64,000 nt of DNA, taken from positions 16,273,373 to 16,337,372 of the forward strand of contig CM043792.1 in NCBI GenBank assembly GCA_023974075.1, read 5' to 3'. The translations under genes were made by a program, and so were the position numbers. Under the pieces are notes generated by a model. That model did no database searches. It saw nothing but the letters and a program-made list of their open reading frames with translations, and was not told where the DNA came from. Origin of the DNA: Chaenocephalus aceratus. Taxonomy: Eukaryota; Chordata; Actinopteri; Perciformes; Channichthyidae. Below are positions 39,621 to 51,832 of the stretch, in pieces; the stretch's first letter is position 1; every line of letters starts with the position of its first letter.

Positions 39621-42276
39621 TGCCAGTTAAAATGTAGTTTAAGAAAAAGTTGTGTATAAATTCATAAATACACATGTTAAAAACAAATACATTTAAAATC
39701 CATTATATGCTGATATGCTAAGGTGTTAAAAAACAACTTTCCAAAATGCGAGCAAACACAAAAAAAAGGACATGCAATCTAAACGGCTTTCTAAAAACAC
39801 AGTAGATCAAAACCAAACACAGGTCTGTTTAAACATTGGAAAAGGACAAATTGATGTTAAAAGCACTAGATTTTTACCATACATTTGAACTAACTCGATA
39901 GGGTACATAACAAGAAAGTAAAGATATGACAAAAAGACATTTAGAGTCTGAACTTTAAATATGTATTGTAAAATTCAGCCTATAAGAGTGTGAAATACAC
40001 CTTTTAATAAATAAAGAGATTAGAACAATTAAATATTAGGCTTTCAAATGGCCTGTATTAAAAATAAAATGTGAGTTGGCTGCTAAAATAGGATTAACAC
40101 CTGACAGTGTTGCATCCTTGGCTCTCCCGCAGCACCCCATCGCCATGGCAACACTGCACGCTCAACAATGTGGGTGCAAGAGTAGCACTTCTTCACCTCA
40201 GGTAACTCAGAAATACCAACTGAAATCATCAGCTCCGGACAAAGTATTTGACTAAAGTACCGGATCACCTCCTACCACAGCTTAAACAGACACTGCTCTC
40301 CTCTTCGCACAGAAATGTGCCGCTGCGTGAGTGATCAAAAGTATTTAAATCTTAAAGAAGTTGAACTATATGTCTACTGAAGAGATGGATCACTTAACTT
40401 TATTGCATTTGTATTCCTCTTTGAAGAATCATGAATGCAAATTATCTAAATATATATGTTTTCACTGATTACATAAATCTTTGTTGATGACAATAATTGA
40501 ATGGTGCATCTTGTATGTCATGTCAAGTAATGTGTCCCGTCCTGTTACGGACCCCAGGAAGATTAGCAGTCCCCAATGTCTCAGCTAATGGGGATTTCGA
40601 AAATGGATAAATCAAGCAAAAGGAGCGTGCGCTGGCAGGGGAGAGATGAAGCCACACAGGAGGCTGGGGCTTTTAAGTCCTGTGTTGCATCGGGCCCAGG
40701 TGCTCCAGATGTGACTCAGGGACTGCCATCAGACTCCTTTGATGCCTTGAAAACAACAGAAGCACATTCAGCTGATGCAGCACACACAAGCAGGGGCCGC
40801 TACCAAAGTGTCATAGTGTCTATTTGAACACTCAAGCTAGCGTAATCAGGTTTACAAAAAGAACTGGATATGTGCAACACATTCCCAGGATACTCAGAAA
40901 CACGCATGGAATCATGTTCAATATGATCGTGAAACTGTAGTGTTAACTGAGGTACAAATAGCATCACATTAGGGTTTAGGCATGTGCAGGCGAAACAAAT
41001 GATAGCTACTGCACACATTTTTCATGTTGCTTATTTGGATTTCATTGGAATGGATCTTAAAGTTGAATAGTGAACGATTTAACACTTCAGAGGTGTGTTG
41101 TGTTAGTTGTGGATAAAGCCAAATATCTACAACAATCATAACTGCAGGTCCCTTTAAAGCTGAATTCATTCATCTGTATGTCACTGTGCTGCTGACCTTT
41201 ACCAAGGTGTTGTGACTTAATTGAATTATGAACAAGTATTTGATTTGATTTGAACTCAAGTAACTTTTATTTATTTATTTAGGTTTATTTTACAAATTCC
41301 TACTGATCTTATTTTTAATATATAAATATATGTATATATATATTTTTCTAAATCTGTATAATTTATGTGACTGTTGTAATCATTTCTACTCATGATGTCA
41401 TATGTTTATCTTGATGTGTGTGTATGGTGCATGTGGCTGCATTACCAGGGTTGCTCATGCATTGTGCTACCACCTGGAACCAAATGTGGTATACAAATAA
41501 AGTTCTGCTTACTTGCTCACACTGCATGGTAGGTATTCATCAAAGCATTATGATTTAAGGAGACAAAATCAACAACAAAGATGAGAGAATAAATACAATA
41601 TTGAAGCATATTTATTTCATAGTCTTGACCCTTGCATTTTTCTTGTTCTATTTCCCATGCTGAAACCTGAGTTTAATCTATTACAAGAAGTTGCAAAGAA
41701 GAGCAAATGCCAAAGGACTGTTTATCCACTTATTTTTCTTTGGTAGCCACAAAGAAGAGGAAAATCAAGTGAGCAGCTGAGGACAAACTCAACCCTGCAC
41801 CCCCCTGCTGCACATTATGTTTTTTCTTGGAGGAAGATGTCGACCAGCTGCTGCAGGAGAGTCACAGTGACTCTATCATCTGTTTCTTTCCTTTCATTTT
41901 TTTTAAGAGGATAACCATCAATGCTTCCTATGACTACTGATACGTCTGATTGCATCTATAATTAACTTTTGATGTTAATGTTATTACATTGATGTAACCA
42001 AAAGTTATGTTTGCTGTCTTGAGCCACAAAAGCACTGTCAGAAAATCTGTGGCCCCTGAAAACAGCTCCTCATTCTTGACATGTTAAAGGGACCCAGTAA
42101 TGTCTGCCCCTGCTAAAAAAAAAAACCTCAGGCACCTAATTCAACTCCCCCTGGGTCAAAATGTCAGTTATAGTCCAGGGTCCTTGGAGTTTGGGTGTTT
42201 TGCTCTGGGCCACTTCAGAATCCTTGATTTATTGAACCTCTCCACTGCTGCCACAAACTAACTGTGAATTTGTTCT

Positions 42277-42293
42277 CCCCCCCCCCCCCCCCC
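42277..42293 (+). repeat. Poly-C tract
   Basis: A run of about 17 C residues between rpl19 and cacnb1. Confidence 0.9.
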
Positions 42294-43630
42294 GCCTTAA
42301 AGCCCCTCTAGGACCTCGAATTTCTGGATTCCCAATGTGGCGACAAGCGGCTTGGCCTGATGGTCTTTGTACCTCCATCACCACGGCTGCTCTGTTGTTC
42401 TTTCATCAATCGATAAGTGAAGGTGGGGTCTATTCAGCGGGGCGTGGACCTCGACTCCCAGCTGGAGTCCATGGAGCGCACACAGGAGACAGAACCAGCG
42501 TCAAGACAGGCAGAGGAAGACTGACTCATTCCGGTAGTAAGAGGAATCTGCCTTCAAAATTAAAGCATGTCGGTTAGAAGACTATGTCAATTTGACTTTT
42601 GACACAACTGCTCTGGTTGTAATGGTTCCATTACTTTTGATATGATGTAATTACTATTACTTAGTGTCACGAGCCCTAGCAGTGATAACTTAAACCATGG
42701 TAAGTTATATAATTCAAAAAAGGAATAGGCTTAGTCCCAATGATTCTTGAAATGTATACGTATATAATCTGCAACAAATAATTCACTGTAAAACTAATTT
42801 ATCATGCAACCGTCAAATATAATTCAGTTTCCGCCCTCTGAAACGTAGGGATTTCCTGCTTTTCTCTGTTTTATATCATATTAAGTAGTCTACTGACTTA
42901 TTGTTGATGTAAATTATTTTTAGTTCAATTCAATATCATGAAAAGAAACAAGAGTGACATAAGTGGTTGGTTTAGTTTCCTCACACAAATAATATTAAAA
43001 TAATATTATAACTGAAGACTCTAAATTGTTAAATGTTTGATGTTAATGAGTCAGTATATTTTTGTATACACCTATCGTGGTATAGTAAACTCCACATAGT
43101 GACAATAGGCAACTATTATAATATAATATATTTAAACATGAGGCAGCTTGTTGGTAGTCTTCTATTTATTTGTTTGCAAAAAATAAGAAAATAGAGAACA
43201 TTTCACAATGAAACCATCTTGAAGTTACAGGGAGTAATGATCTGCATTAAATAAAGCAGTATTCTATTTAAAGGTTAACATAAACATGCTGACGTTTTTT
43301 TAAATTATTATATTTAGGCTATAACAATTAATTACACGTTCAATAGTAGGCTACACCTTGACAGTTTCTCAGCTATTGAGTTTAAGATGCTAAATATTTT
43401 TATTTTGAAAGCTCCAGCCGGATGTGCCAGTGCATGATTCCGTTGACTTGACTCTAGTGTAAAAGCCTGGTGCGCAAGTGTGTAACGCTATAGGCTGGAG
43501 GAAGGCAGCTGTTGCCATTATTTTACCAGCCAGCTCAGATCAGCGACTCATCACTCCCTGGAAAAAAATGTGTTGGTCCTCAGCATCATAAACACACGAA
43601 ACTGAAAATAGATTTTAAAAAGTTAAATCA

Positions 43631-46600
43631 ATGGTACAGAAAAGTAGTATGTCCAGGACGCCTTCGACCTCAACCCAGGAGATCCAAATGGACATGTTCG
43701 ACCATCATCCACACACACAGGTAAGAAGCAACCAGCAGAAACGGAGGAAATATCGTGACAGGAAAACAAAAAAGACTGCGCAAACTAATGTGCATTTATG
43801 GGAAAAAGGCGTTTCGAGGACGGTGAGGCTGTTTCACTTCCGAGGATTAACAGGTTGTTCAGCAATTAAGTCGCCTCATCTGCTTTCGGGAGCCCACCAT
43901 GCTCGTGTTCGGTGCAATGATTCAAAGCCGAATTTTATCCGAGGAAGCTCAAATTGAGTACATGTTCTAGTTTGTTTTGGATTTAGATATGTGTTGATTT
44001 CATCCTCGGTCTTGAGTTGTGTTGGGTTTAATTAGTCTCTATGTGTAACCATAATATGTGAGGATATGATGTTACGCTGGTTTTATTGCAGTGTTATCAT
44101 TGGGTCCTCGACAAAACCACGCCTATTTTTGATTAATCATTGATTAATCAAGTAGATGGTACACTAAATGTTGATCTGCCCTGCTGGAGGAGAGATGCAT
44201 CAATGTGGATAGACATGAATCCCACAGAGATGCTATTAAGTTTTCAAACCTGACATGACCAGTAAAGTAATCAATTTGCCATTATTTTAGGAAATAACTC
44301 TAACACCCTGCCCCACCCTCAGAAATTCAACTTGATGAGGTAATCTTTCAATTTATTTTTCAACTTTCGATGGTGTCAGTCTATTTACATCTACAAATAT
44401 GCTGTGACTATTAGAAAGTGACAGGATATTGTGGGCATGTTTAGTCATAACAGGATGAAAAAATAAATGATGAGAATATCTAGAACAACACACCCACGCC
44501 TGAGCCTTTGGAGAAGGGGGGAAAAAACCAACACCTCACCACAGACAACCAACGCTTCAAACCATGCCAAGGCCTGCTCTCTCCTCTTTACTCCCACTCT
44601 TCCCAGCTCCTTCTCATCTCCCAGCTCTCCAGATTCCTTCCGCATCCACTTTGAATGTCCCACTATCTCCATCCTGCTCTCACCATCTCACCTCGTCCTG
44701 TCTGTTTTTTAAAAATCAGATCTTTATCTGCTGTGAGGCTTTGGTGAGAAGCAGATGGACCTTTAGCCAGGCAGCTGGAAATGGTTTGTCTCATATTTGT
44801 GTGTGTGGTAGCTCTGATCAATTAGATATAAAGTTCATCCAGACCAGCAGCAGGTCATGCTGGTATATGTTTTATAACTCTGCTGTGGAGAGACAAGCAG
44901 GGAGCGACATTTCTAATATCCTGAAGGAGGCGGTTTGAGTTTTCTACCAGAGAAAAAAAAAGATATTGGGCAAAGACATGATCCAAATTCAACGCCAGTG
45001 TCGCTGAAGATTGTGTTGTTGAGCATCGTCATCTTGCAGATAAGGGGTTTATACTTTAAAGTTGTGACATCGTGTAACCAACCAACCAGCTGCATTTTTA
45101 GACATGTTTTATTATTGTCTCACAAAATACAAACAGAAAACAGCCGTTTCAAATCGCCTTCAAACCAAACACAGGTATAAACCAACCATTTACAAATACA
45201 CCCCTGAAACAATATCAGTCCTTAACATTATTACTTTCTCTCAATATTCACATAGAAACATCCATCGTTATTACTTTAGAACCGTGATGAAAAATAGGAG
45301 ACATAAGATAAATGTGCTTTTCTTCCTTCTCCATTTTTATTTTTTTATCTTTTGAAAAAAAAATGTTTATGTGAAATTGAGTACCTTTCCACAGTCGCCC
45401 ATATTTCCACATATTCTGTCTTATTACTTTGCCACATTAAACCACTTGTTCAGTTTACTTACTCCAAATATAATTTGTTTCCAGGTGTGTGTATTTAAAC
45501 CAACCTAGCTTTTCGTGACTACCATTTTTGTGATCATACAGAACTAGAAAAAAAGGTATTTTGCCTCCAAGCTCCATGCTTCTCTGTTTAAAGTCTCCTG
45601 TTTACACACAACACCCTTTTTAATTGTACACTTAATCTGGGAGGATGTTTACCAACAGGAAGCCTCCCCTCCCTACTTCCTCTGGCATTTCCCTGCCCTT
45701 TGCTGACAGTAGCCCCATCATGGCTCTGATCATAGAGGCATGGACACACATCATATTTAATGTAATTTTGAAATTCTGACAGCAGTGCACACGTTTATCT
45801 CCGCACAATCACCAGAACATCCTTATAAGAAACTTCATTTTTTGAACCACACAGGTCCTGTTTTATAATTGAGCTCTTATCTATATTGATAACAGTTTAT
45901 TTGACAGCTTAATTGTTGATATATCTGGTGGCACAGCAACATCTCCAGCGGGTTAAACATTCACTGTGTGATTATCTTATCTATGTCAGTTATTTTCAAC
46001 CTTAACTTTCCATTGTCAACTCTTATTATACTGAAGTGGATTATGGCTTTGTAACTGCAGTGTGTTCATCTTTGTTCTGAATATATGGCTGTACTGGGAA
46101 TTTGTTTACAACCTGTTTGATTGCTTGGTCGTGTTGCAGCCTTTAGCAATTAGGATGGTGAGTTAGATCCCGTTTACATTGGGGATTTGTGCCTGGATAT
46201 CTTATCTGGATAAGGTGAATAACACGTTAAGGGATAACTCGGATTGTTTGAAATGGGTTACACGTAGAGTGGATGGCGGTCAGCATGCACCCAGTTTGGA
46301 GAAACAGACAGGAGTTACGGCTCAGGATCTAAGCAATGTACTACCAATGCCTACCTTAAAAGATATTCAACCAATTTAAGTAAAGACTGTAGTTTTTCAG
46401 CTTTACTTTTCTGTTAGACAGCCCTTTCTGACACGAATCCAAAGCCGTTAACCGTGTCTGTTGCCGTGTGACTTTGGTAACCCTTTAGTCCACCAAAATA
46501 ACAGATTACCCAATCAAAGCAGTGGTTCACCGGCAACACCCGTCCAAGTAATATTACTTTGTTTTTCAAAAGAGACCGGGGACTTTGAAGAGAACATAGA

Positions 46601-48918
46601 CAACAGCTACTGTATACCGTCGGACAGAAAGGTGAAGCGGTGAAGATATGTTTTGTATTGTTTTGTCTGATGCTCATATGAGGCAAAATGACTATTGGTA
46701 ATTGTATTATAAGATTGCATTGCTAACCCGTTGAGCTGAAAGGGATTGCTTTTCCTCAAATTCAGACATGTCTAATCTGTACCTTGAAATCTTACCATAA
46801 TAATTGTTTTTATTACGAAGTAGGTTTACACATACGAGGAATTTTCTTTTGTATTTAGAACATTTTACCATACCTAGAAATGGTGGCAAAAAATTAGATA
46901 TGTTTTTTAAAATCATCAGATGATGTTATGTTAAAAAAACACAGAACTAATCGTATCTTAGAATATGTCTAAAAAGCCATGATTCTCTGAAAAGATTTAG
47001 TGTAGAAGTAAACCCTTTAAATCTTTTTTTTTTCTATGTTTTTACTAGCATCAGTTGCATCTTACCCATTTACATGTTTACATATTTTCACCTCAAGTCC
47101 TTTGATATCATAGCTATTAACTGTACTTGCAGATGTTTTCTACACAGTAGTTGTTGTTGTTGTGTGTATCACTGTTATTTTGCTGTGGAAAATCCTGCTG
47201 TGTATTTGTCCTAACCATCAGCAGCAGTAAATCAAGCATGGCACACAGGGCTGGATCTATTATTTTAGCCAACAGGAGGTTTAATAGAAATTCAAAAGGA
47301 CTCCCAAGCTCCATTTTTGGATGGGAGTGTATAACAGATGTTATAACGGTGTGATTATATGTTAGCTTGTGTATATTGGTGCTGATATAACAGGTTATGC
47401 ATGTTTAAAGTAATCTCAGGTCCTCTGCCTGCCCTCTCTGACATTGATAACAAAACGCTGAGTTGGAGAGAGCTTACTGTTGGCGGGTTGTTATGTGGAC
47501 AGGTTTAAAGCAGCTGCTGGGTAATATGCAGGGTTGATAGACATCATCATTGTCAACAATCACATTTGAGTTTTAATCATTTTAAGGTACTTAAGGTTCA
47601 AGCCTCGGAAAGTTCCCACTTCTTTGCTGTTCTTTACTGTCTTATAATTCCTGTAAATAACATATATTTGAGGTTTTGGATCAGGTTGGACAAAACAAGC
47701 AATTTCAAGGATAAAAGCGTCAGCAAAAAAAATGTAATGTAAAAATGTTACCTTGTTGCTCTGTAAACAGTAGTGGCTTATTTGAAAAAAATTTCATTGA
47801 AAAAATGTTAGTTTCAGAACCTAAATAAAATAGTGGCTGTCTTTAAGGAAAATAATTGCAATGTGTATTTATGTATTACATACAATTGTTATTGTAGTGA
47901 TTGCCTCTTCTACTGGGTGGCTGTGGCTCAGTGGAGTGCTGGTCTTCGAATCAGGGGGTCCCAAGTTCGAGTGTCACTGCAGTCAGCATGTCGTTGTGTC
48001 CCTGGGCAAGACACTTCACCCCAAATCTCTCCTGTGGGGATTGTCCACACATATTGTAATAGAAAAGAGGGGGCATCCAGATTTGAACCGGGGACCTCTT
48101 GATCTGCAGTCAAATGCTCTACCACTGAGCTATACCCCCAGTGGTCTAAATATGTAAGTACACAGTTCTATAAAGCGCCATGGAGGTGTTTAGTATGTTT
48201 TGGAAATAAGACACTTTATCAATATCAGATTTTCAATTCAAGACATTTGTGGTGTGGCACCCCCTCCTGTAAGTGCTGTAAAATGAACACATTTGCCATG
48301 TCTATTTTTTAAGCATTATCTTAACCAGCACTTTTTTTACATTGAAAGAACAACACAGCCAGTCTCCTGATGAGCTTCCAACAAATGTAATTAGTCGGGA
48401 TTGTGTAACCATGGCAATGTGGGCAGGGTGGGATCATAATGTGCTGTGTGGCCTCTGCCCAACCCGGATAGGCCATTTGCAAGGGGTCTGCCAATCAAAT
48501 TACAAGGTCCCAGTTTGCATCTGAACATGAAAAATGACGAGTAATGAAGGCTGTTCGTGGACACTCAGGACACATTTAATCTGGTCGACTTCCTCTCCAG
48601 TCTGGGAGCAGTGCTGCTCTATCTCTGGTTCTATCTGACTGCCTGATCATATTCAGAAGCTTTAACAAATGCTATGCCGAATGTTAACTGCTGTCATGCT
48701 CCCCGGAAACAAGGTTAACTAAGAGATATGTCAAGAAAGATTATTTTGGAAACACTCAATGAAACTTTCTGTGTTTTTCTCTTTATTTCCCAATCCCCCT
48801 CTCCCCTGCCCTCCAACCTCTCCAATTGCAGGGAAAGTATGGCAAGAGGAAGAGCCGATTTAAGCGCTCTGATGGAAGCACCTCATCTGACACCACCTCT
48901 AACAGCTTTGTCCGACAG
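43631..48918 (+). CDS. cacnb1: Voltage-dependent L-type calcium channel subunit beta-1, first two coding exons (partial)
   Basis: Exon 1 (43631-43720, 30 codons) reads [20 protein letters not shown] and ends HHPHTQ at a GTAAGA donor. It matches the distinctive beta-1 N-terminus (MVQK-SMSR...QEI-M--FD). After a 5.1-kb intron, exon 2 (48832-48918, 29 codons) follows a TTGCAG acceptor and reads [20 protein letters not shown] then TTSNSFVRQ, ending at GTAACA; both junctions are phase 0. By family knowledge the next exon begins GSAESYTSRPSDSDVS and leads to the SH3 and guanylate-kinase-like domains. It was not found up to 64000, so it should lie beyond the right edge. CACNB1 is the cytoplasmic partner of the pore-forming alpha-1 subunit; in skeletal muscle it pairs with CaV1.1 for excitation-contraction coupling. 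A possible alternative first exon is listed at 61084. Confidence 0.93.
43721..47914. other. cacnb1 intron 1, left part
   Basis: No nested gene is visible. The segment 46150-46640 (GGATGGCGGTCAGCATGCAC, then GGAGAAACAGACAGGAGTTA) resembles a dispersed teleost repeat, but its ends were not defined. Confidence 0.4.
47915..48060 (+). mobile_element. tRNA-derived SINE (V-SINE-like), 3' truncated
   Basis: The head GTGGCTGTGGCTCAGTGGAG and the B-box-like AAGTTCGAGTGTC show the tRNA-derived pol III promoter. The conserved body phrase GTTGTGTCCCTGGGCAAGAC and ACTTCACCCC follow. The matching element at 58505-58713 continues with a retroposon tail that is missing here. The break occurs just before the tRNA gene's terminator. 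Confidence 0.75.
48068..48139 (-). tRNA. tRNA-Cys (GCA)
   Basis: The minus strand from 48139 folds as a 72-nt cloverleaf. The acceptor stem GGGGGTA pairs with TGCCCCC and the discriminator is U, as expected for Cys. The D arm is GCTC-AGTGGTA-GAGC, the anticodon arm TTTGA-CTGCAGA-TCAAG (anticodon GCA), and the T loop TTCAAAT with stem CCCGG/CTGGA. The T stem has one C-A mismatch at 49-65 and one G-T wobble, so slight decay is possible. CTTTTCT follows the discriminator, giving a four-T pol III terminator. It is antisense within cacnb1 intron 1, about 0.7 kb upstream of exon 2. Confidence 0.88.
48140..48831. other. cacnb1 intron 1, right part
   Basis: No feature other than the pyrimidine-rich tract (48780-48825) leading into the exon 2 acceptor. 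Confidence 0.5.
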
Positions 48919-49793
48919 GTAACATTTCACACTTAATCCTTCCTCCAGACCACTAATCCAGGTCCTAGACTGAGTCTCACCTTAATTTTTATTTAATGAA
49001 GACTCGTATAAAATGTTAATGGAGTCAAAGTGAGGTCTTTGATGCTGGGAATTCAGCAGCCCCATATAGACTGTAGTTTAATTATTATTTTAGACTCTTT
49101 TTTTCATTTTAACAAGCAATTTCAAGCTTTTCAAATGTCTAGAGAGAGTAACTGCTTTTTCGCTCTTTTATATAAATAAAAAAAGTAGTACAACTTTTTG
49201 AAGTCTGAAGCATTCACATAGTAGGCTGAATGAAGAACTATAATCTTTAAATAACAAACTTGCTAGCACCTCTGAACAAAGCAAAACTGATTTTACACTA
49301 GAGTTTAAAGGGTTTATTTGCCACATTTTAACCATGAACTGTTATTACACATTTGTTTTCAAGTTTTGTTTATCTGGCACATGGCAGAGCTGTGCTGATT
49401 TCTTACAACATGAAACACTTTTATATTTTTTTCTGTATTTTGGTCGTATTTTTCCCTCTTCACCTGTGTGTTTGTCACAGGCAGCCCACATACCGTACTG
49501 TATCTCACACACTGAAATGGCTTTGATAACATTTCTGGTAACAACAATAGAACCCCTGTGACTGCAGTTACACATATATATTGTCACAGAGTTAGAAATG
49601 AGAAACTCATCCGAGATGTCTCTGGGACTCTAAATGTAATTATAATCCCCATGTGTTAGACTCAACCCACACTACGCCTCTCTGACCCTGACTCCACCCT
49701 GGTCTGTGGATGTATATCCATTTATTGTCTCTGTCTTGAGAAGCTAGTATAACCTAGTAAGCATAATTTTCCCGAGCTTTGTCAGACACTTTT
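48919..49793. other. cacnb1 intron 2, start
   Basis: AT-rich, without recognised repeats or exons. Confidence 0.5.
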
Positions 49794-50129
49794 GGCGCAT
49801 TACCACTACAGCGCGGAGCACGGTTTAAGCGTGCCCGTTTTTGGTTGCGTTTCCACTAGGCGTAGTTCCGGCTAGCGGGTACTTTTTCACAGTTTTCTGG
49901 CTCTCCAAAATCGAGGTTCTTTCCGGCCCAACAACCGGGCTGAGTATGCTAAACTAGTGAGAGAATCGCTGGCAACCAGAGCCGGCCTGACCCATTAAGC
50001 GACATAAGCGGCCGCTTAGGGCCCCCGCAGCCACTAAAAAAATCTCAGTACACCGTCGCCGTGATAAGTATGTTTAATTAATTGTGTTAATATGCCTAGA
50101 TTGCCTACTCTCAAAGTCATGTATTATAT

Positions 50130-51832
50130 TATTGAGTCAATAATATAATACATTAACCGTGCTTTACCTGAACCTCATCATGACACAAGAGAGGACGGCA
50201 GGATTGTAATTTCCCGTGTTCAGTGAATGCAACAGAGGCAAGACACCAGACCAACCAGAGAGTTGAATGGAAATAAACATCTGCCTTATTGGTTGACAGC
50301 AGGTACCTATCCTGTGAGCTGTGACAATGTTTAAAATAAACTCGGACTGTTTTTGACGATGAACATAAGAAAAATATTTCTTAAAAAAGACGACAATTCT
50401 CAAGTGGTGGCTCACACAACAACCCCAGAGCCACCACTTGAGCAAGGTAAACAAGAGGCGCATTCACACTGCGGTACTTTTCCCACAAAGGTTCATGCAA
50501 ACTTAGTTCATGTGAACTCTTTAGTTCGCATGAACTAAGTACAGATCGCGTTTACACCGGAAAAAGTCCCTGTTGGTGGATTAGGCAAATGAAGCCGCTG
50601 ACGTCACTTCTTCTTCTTCTGCTTTGGGCTTACTGGCAGGCCGCAACCCACTTCACGGCGTATACTGCCGCCCAAAGTCCCCGGCCGGAAGTCCTCGGAG
50701 TTGGGGACTGGCTTCAGTAGAAGCTGTCACTACCCGATCCGTCACCCTACCCGATCGGTTCTGCGCATGTGCGAGATGGTCCGGAAGTCCGGACGGCAAC
50801 CCAAGATGGACACTTGACACAGTGGCTTTTAGCAAAAATCAAAAAGAAAAACCGAGAGAGATGAGTTATTGTTGTTACAACGTGACTTCACTATTATTTA
50901 ACAACTCTTTTTATTGGGTTCTTTTATTTGGGGTTAAGTACATTGTCAGAATAAGTGAGAAATAGATTTAACTTCTGTTAGACAGCTATCATACTGAATA
51001 CATATTTACTGTGAATGTATGCAAAAATGTATGGCATATGGCTGTCTAACAGAAGTTAAATCCATTCCTCACTTATTCTGACAATGTACTTAACCCCAAA
51101 TAAAAGAACCCAATAAAAAGAGTTGTTAAATAATAGTGAAGTCACGTTGTAATAACAATAACTCATCTCTCTCGGTTTTTCTTTTTGAGCTTTGCTAAAA
51201 GCCACTGTGTCAAGTGTCCATCTGGTGTTGCCGTCCGGAGTTGTCCAACATGGCGGACCCTCTCGCACATGCGCAGAACCGATCGGGCAGGGTGACGGAT
51301 CGGGTAGTCCCAGCTGCTGGGAGTCCCAGCAGCTTAATAAAATGGCGGCTTCACAAAACTTTTTGGGAGTTGTACGGGGCGTGGTTTGCAATCCGCCCAG
51401 CCAATCAGACATATAGCTCTTTTCTCAAAAAAGAGCCGCTCGAAAGTCCCTGCTCTCTAGCAGGGACTTTCGAGGGGGTAAAAAGGTTCGCATGAACTAA
51501 TTTTAGTACCGGCTCTTTTTGGTGTGAACGCGATCATGAACTAAGTTTGCATGAACCTTTGTGGGAAAAGTACCGCAGTGTGAATGTGCCTATTGTATGT
51601 AAATGTCAGTAAACTTCCAAGTTATGCGAACATGTAAGCAAAGCATAAATTACAGCTGCGTTGACGTTACTTTGAATCGCGGGGGTAAGCTAAACCGTTA
51701 GCAAGTAGCTATAGCTAGCCAGATATATTAAATAAACACTTTGTCATACAATCTAAATGTAATGTTTTTTAGCGTTACCTGGTAATTTTAAAGAAAGCTC
51801 TCTGGGAAATGTTGACTTACTGTTCGACATGA
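50130..51832 (+). repeat. Repeat R3, copy interrupted by a palindromic element
   Basis: 50130-50455 plus 51592-51832 match the complement of 35300-35842. The plus strand still reads MNIRKIFLKKDDNSQV from 50359. The unbroken version in the other copy has the equivalent of GGTAAACAAGGTATGTAAAT where this one is split. Confidence 0.75.
50456..51591. mobile_element. 1.1-kb near-perfect palindromic MITE
   Basis: The arms (50456-50987 and 51041-51591) are inverted copies, from AGGCGCATTCACACTGCGGT at the outer end to ACTTCTGTTAGACAGC at the centre, with a 53-bp spacer. The inner 170 bases of each arm are almost identical; the outer parts have diverged by indels. A single-copy comparison with R3 at 35.5 kb shows the site without the insertion. 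No transposase is present. Confidence 0.85.

Larger units (their letters stand above)
38873..43430. other. Divergent intergenic region between rpl19 and cacnb1
   Basis: About 4.6 kb without a supportable gene. It holds a LINE-like 3' tail near 39540-39620 (GGACCCTGAGTCTGTAATAA) and a poly-C tract at 42277-42293. The part near 43400-43630 should contain the cacnb1 promoter and 5' UTR, but no core motif is clear enough to call. Confidence 0.5.

Noticed and set aside
40576..40827. 83-codon ORF between rpl19 and cacnb1
   Set aside because: No domain, no conservation that I recognise, and no promoter or polyA context.
42335..42577. 80-codon ORF upstream of cacnb1
   Set aside because: Composition is not protein-like, no splice sites or family resemblance; it probably reflects a GC-rich intergenic patch.
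47915..47990. Second tRNA gene
   Set aside because: The tRNA-like head has A- and B-box-like motifs but does not fold into a full acceptor stem and continues into a SINE body.
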